Notes under the pieces: generated by a model
Databases searched by the model: none
The model's input: only the letters and a program-made list of their open reading frames with translations
What the model was told of the DNA's origin: nothing
Shown here: positions 13,703-15,965 of the stretch, piece after piece
How the letters are laid out: each line of letters starts with the position of its first letter
Numbering within the stretch: the stretch's first letter is position 1
Position numbers and translations under genes: made by a program
Assembly (NCBI GenBank): GCA_937127205.1
Contig: CAKZLS010000203.1
Location: 1 to 15,965, forward strand
Reading direction: 5' to 3'
DNA from: an uncultured Rhodospirillales bacterium
GTDB taxonomy: Bacteria; Pseudomonadota; Alphaproteobacteria; Rhodospirillales; Defluviicoccaceae
Length of the DNA stretch: 15,965 nt

Positions 13703-15531
13703 TGTCCGCTTTCCAACTCGTCCCGAAGCAGCTCGAGCTGCAACCACTGGTCCTCGGCCGCTCCGCGTTCGGCGCTGATCGCCTCCAAGACGGCCGCGGT
13801 TTTGGAAAATGCCTCGGGGTCGCGGGCGTAATAGCCGGGGTCGGCGAGCATGGCTTGCAGCCGTTCCGCTTCGGCCTCGAGCGCTTCTATCCGGGCCAGA
13901 AGGGTCTTGTGAGCGTGCATGTCCTTGAAGGACATCTTGCGTTTTGGGTTGCTGGAGAAAGCGTCAGTGGAACGCTCTGGCGAGACGCCCCGCTTCCGGT
14001 TCCGCGGTTTCGCCCCGGAATCCGCCGCTTTCTGCGCGGCACCGCGGCGCTGGGTGAGCATGTCACTATATCCGCCGGCATACTCGACCCAGCGTCCGGA
14101 GCCCTCGAAAGCCAGCACCGAGGTTACCACGCGATCGAGAAAGTCGCGATCATGACTCACAAGAAGGACGGTGCCGGCGTAGTCATCCAGCATCTCCTGG
14201 AATAGGTCCAAGGTTTCCAAATCGAGATCGTTGGTGGGCTCGTCCAGCACCAGAAGGTTGGACGGTTGGGCCAGCGCGCGAGCGACCATCAAGCGACCGC
14301 GTTCACCGCCCGAGAGCGCGCCGATGGGCGTGCCGGCCTGCTCGGGCACGAACAGGAAATCCTTCATGTACGCGATCAAGTGCTTGGGCTTGCCGGCAAC
14401 GAACACCATGTCGCCGCGTCCGCCGGTAAGGGCTTCGCTCAGTGTCAATTCGGGCTCGAGGCTATCGCGCCGCTGATCGAGCGAGACCATCTGCAGATTG
14501 GCGCCGTGACGAATGCTTCCAGCGTCGGGTTGCAGGGCGCCGGTCAAAAGGTTGACGAGTGTAGTCTTTCCCGCACCGTTGGGACCGACGATCCCAAGCG
14601 TGTCGCCACGTTGGATTCGCAGCGACAGATTATCGACGACGGTCAGGTTCCCATACGCCTTGGTAAGGCCCTTGGCTTCGGCCACCAGCTTGCCCGAAAC
14701 CTCGCCTTCGGTAACGGTCATTTTGACCTGTCCCGGACCGCGGCGTTGCTCGCGCCTTTGCTGGCGGAGCGCGGTGAGCGCGCGAAGGCGTCCCTGATTT
14801 CGACGGCGGCGAGCGGTGACGCCGCCGTAGTGAAGCCAGTTGATTTCCCGGACGATCTTACGATTGAGTTTGTGACGCTCCAGTTCCGCCTGTTCGACAA
14901 CCCCGTCACGCCAATCCTCGAAGTGATCAAATCCCCGCTCGAGCCGCCGGGTGACACCGCCATCGAGCCAAACGGTAGCGCGCGAGAGGGTTTCCAAAAA
15001 CCGACGGTCGTGGCTGATGATAACGAGCGCCGAGCCGGTGCCTCCGAGCGTCTTTTCGAGCCATTCGATCGCCGGCAGGTCAAGGTGGTTGGTGGGCTCG
15101 TCCAGCAGCAGGATATCGGGTTCCGGCGCCATCGCCCGGGCAAGCGCGCTTCGCCTCGCCTCGCCGCCGGACAGCCGATCCGGGTTCTCTTCGCCACTGA
15201 GCCCCAATTGCGCCAACAGGTAATGTGCCCGATGGGGGTCGTCGCCCGGTCCCAGTCCCGCCTCGACGTATTGGCGGGTGGTGGCATAACCGGAAAGATC
15301 GGGTTCCTGGGAAAGGTACCGGACCGTCGCGCCCGGTTGAACGAACCGTTCGCCGCCATCCGCCTCCATTAGGCCGGCGGCAATCTTGAGCAGCGTCGAC
15401 TTACCTGATCCGTTGCGGCCAACCAGACACAGCCGCCCCCCTTCGGAAAGGGATAGGTCCGCGCCCTCCAGCAGCGGCGTGCCACCAAAGGTCAAATAGA
15501 TGTCTCGCAGGAAAAGAAGCGGTGGAGCCAT
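13699..15531 (-). CDS. uup: ABC-F family ATPase, Uup-type
   Basis: The 610-residue protein has two ABC domains and no membrane segments. Domain 1: Walker A GRNGSGKST (38-46), signature LSGGE (120-124), Walker B LLLDEPTNHLD (141-151). Domain 2: Walker A GPNGAGKTT (316-324), signature LSGGE (406-410), Walker B LVLDEPTNDLD (427-437). The interdomain linker (about 205-275) is basic and contains INWLHYGGVTARRRRNQGR, close to the Uup-type linker. A charged tail (about 500-535) and a C-terminal coiled coil (about 535-608) also fit Uup, as does overall length. ABC-F proteins act on ribosomes, with the linker reaching the peptidyl-tRNA site; Uup in E. coli also affects excision of transposons. Start ATG 15531 has only a weak ribosome-binding site. 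It is the first gene of the uup-gluQ operon. Confidence 0.94.
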   Translation of the reverse strand: MAPPLLFLRDIYLTFGGTPLLEGADLSLSEGGRLCLVGRNGSGKSTLLKIAAGLMEADGGERFVQPGATVRYLSQEPDLSGYATTRQYVEAGLGPGDDPHRAHYLLAQLGLSGEENPDRLSGGEARRSALARAMAPEPDILLLDEPTNHLDLPAIEWLEKTLGGTGSALVIISHDRRFLETLSRATVWLDGGVTRRLERGFDHFEDWRDGVVEQAELERHKLNRKIVREINWLHYGGVTARRRRNQGRLRALTALRQQRREQRRGPGQVKMTVTEGEVSGKLVAEAKGLTKAYGNLTVVDNLSLRIQRGDTLGIVGPNGAGKTTLVNLLTGALQPDAGSIRHGANLQMVSLDQRRDSLEPELTLSEALTGGRGDMVFVAGKPKHLIAYMKDFLFVPEQAGTPIGALSGGERGRLMVARALAQPSNLLVLDEPTNDLDLETLDLFQEMLDDYAGTVLLVSHDRDFLDRVVTSVLAFEGSGRWVEYAGGYSDMLTQRRGAAQKAADSGAKPRNRKRGVSPERSTDAFSSNPKRKMSFKDMHAHKTLLARIEALEAEAERLQAMLADPGYYARDPEAFSKTAAVLEAISAERGAAEDQWLQLELLRDELESGQ

Positions 15532-15828
15532 GCACCACGCATGTAGAACATATTGCCGCCGTCCGACAGAGCGATTTTGCTTTAACTTTATGTCGATCCG
15601 GCGAGCTCGACGACTTGCAATGCCCGCTCCCGCCCTTTATCTGTACGAAGTGCATCATCGAAATTTGCCGTGTCGGGTCCTACCCGATTTGCATTTTTAA
15701 ATTGACGCCCACCTTCTGTTCTCCGGCCCTTGTGTTACGGAGTTTTAGGTGGTAGGTTACGAAATCGTGACGGCGGGCGATTCTCTGTCGGAGCGAATTT
15801 AGCCATGAAAACTGGTTTAGGGTCTTGT
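15532..15828. other. Non-coding region between uup and the rRNA leader
   Basis: It must hold the uup promoter (minus strand) and probably the rRNA promoter (plus strand). A TTGACG at 15702-15707 preceded by the AT-rich GCATTTTTAAA looks like a -35 with an UP-like element, but no acceptable -10 lies 16-18 bases on, so I do not call it. TTGTGT (15730) with TAGGTT (15753) is a weaker pair. No coding frame here is convincing. Confidence 0.5.
15673..15687 (+). terminator. Perfect inverted repeat TCGGGT-CCT-ACCCGA with T-rich tail
   Basis: A 6-bp perfect stem (15673-15678 with 15682-15687) and 3-base loop is followed on the plus strand by TTTGCATTTTT. It resembles a short intrinsic terminator, yet no plus-strand gene lies upstream in the window. 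It could insulate the rRNA operon from antisense transcription over uup, or be a regulator-binding palindrome. Confidence 0.35.
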
Positions 15829-15844
15829 CCGAGCAAACGTTCGG
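15829..15844 (+). promoter_or_regulatory. boxB-like hairpin of an rRNA antitermination leader
   Basis: CCGAGC (15829-15834) pairs with GTTCGG (15839-15844) through five standard pairs and one G-U, enclosing the tetraloop AAAC. It lies ten bases ahead of boxA, the order found in rRNA operon leaders. Confidence 0.45.
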
Positions 15845-15854
15845 TCACGGCTCA

Positions 15855-15866
15855 TGCTCTTTGACA
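15855..15866 (+). promoter_or_regulatory. boxA antitermination site, rRNA operon leader
   Basis: TGCTCTTTGACA is close to the rRNA boxA consensus (TGCTCTTTAACA in E. coli), and CTCTTTGACATTG is the form commonly found before 16S genes of alphaproteobacteria. It recruits NusB-NusE so that polymerase resists Rho over the untranslated rRNA transcript. The G-rich sequence that follows also fits a 16S leader. Confidence 0.7.
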
Positions 15867-15965
15867 TTGTTGGTAGATGGAAGGGATGCGTAGGCGGCGG
15901 CGCTTGAGGTTATTGGTGTTTGTCGTTTGTGTATCCGTTTCGAGTACGTTTTAGGTTTTTAAGAC
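15867..15965 (+). ncRNA. Probable 5' leader of an rRNA operon (16S gene outside window)
   Basis: The last 100 bases have no coding frame and follow boxA directly. GGTAGATGGAAGGGATG and a GGCGGCGGCG block, then a T-rich stretch ending TTTTTAAGAC, resemble 16S upstream leaders of alphaproteobacteria. The mature 16S start (AGAGTTTGAT) has not been reached. Direction is plus, divergent from uup. Confidence 0.55.

Noticed and set aside
14266..15372. 368-codon plus-strand open frame opposite uup
   Set aside because: It lies fully antisense to a clear ABC-F gene with both ABC motif sets intact. The translation has no family features, and long antisense frames are common in GC-rich DNA.
15702..15730. 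TTGACG as the -35 of the rRNA promoter
   Set aside because: No recognisable -10 lies 16-18 bases downstream (GGCCCT and neighbours); the promoter position stays unknown.

Overview
The window is an ordinary chromosomal segment of a high-GC proteobacterium, most likely an alphaproteobacterium. Three things point there: the codon use, an operon pairing an Uup-type ABC-F ATPase with GluQRS, and an rRNA leader element of alphaproteobacterial style at the right edge (TGCTCTTTGACA followed by ATTG). No phage, insertion sequence, CRISPR array or tRNA gene was found.

Layout. The left edge carries the first 497 codons of a minus-strand GMC-type FAD oxidoreductase. Upstream of it, also on the minus strand, is a complete rtcB RNA ligase gene. 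A terminator-like hairpin and a possible 14-residue leader peptide lie in the rtcB upstream region. Next come a small plus-strand lipoprotein gene and, convergent with it, a PAS-PAS-GGDEF-EAL cyclic-di-GMP protein with intact catalytic motifs.

The centre (about 6.0 to 11.2 kb, plus strand) is the most interesting part. It encodes a GNAT-family protein, an exported substrate-binding protein of the TrpX/ABC_sub_bind type with no ABC permease or ATPase beside it, a TM-periplasmic domain-TM-HAMP-like protein with no output domain, and a 704-residue protein in which the same kind of sensor module is fused to a complete MFS transporter. The last two genes overlap by one base. I infer an envelope module in which an orphan binding protein and two sensor-like proteins may control a transporter directly, without a kinase. 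The sequence supports the architecture; the function is a hypothesis. The cyclic-di-GMP gene is divergent from this cluster, and the shared intergenic region holds a 9-base direct repeat spaced by 20 bases.

The right third is housekeeping, all on the minus strand: pyk (pyruvate kinase, convergent with the MFS gene), a doubtful 38-codon ORF, gluQ, and uup, which overlaps gluQ by four bases (GTGA). The last 130 or so bases look like the plus-strand leader of an rRNA operon, with a boxB-like hairpin and boxA. The 16S gene should begin just outside the window.
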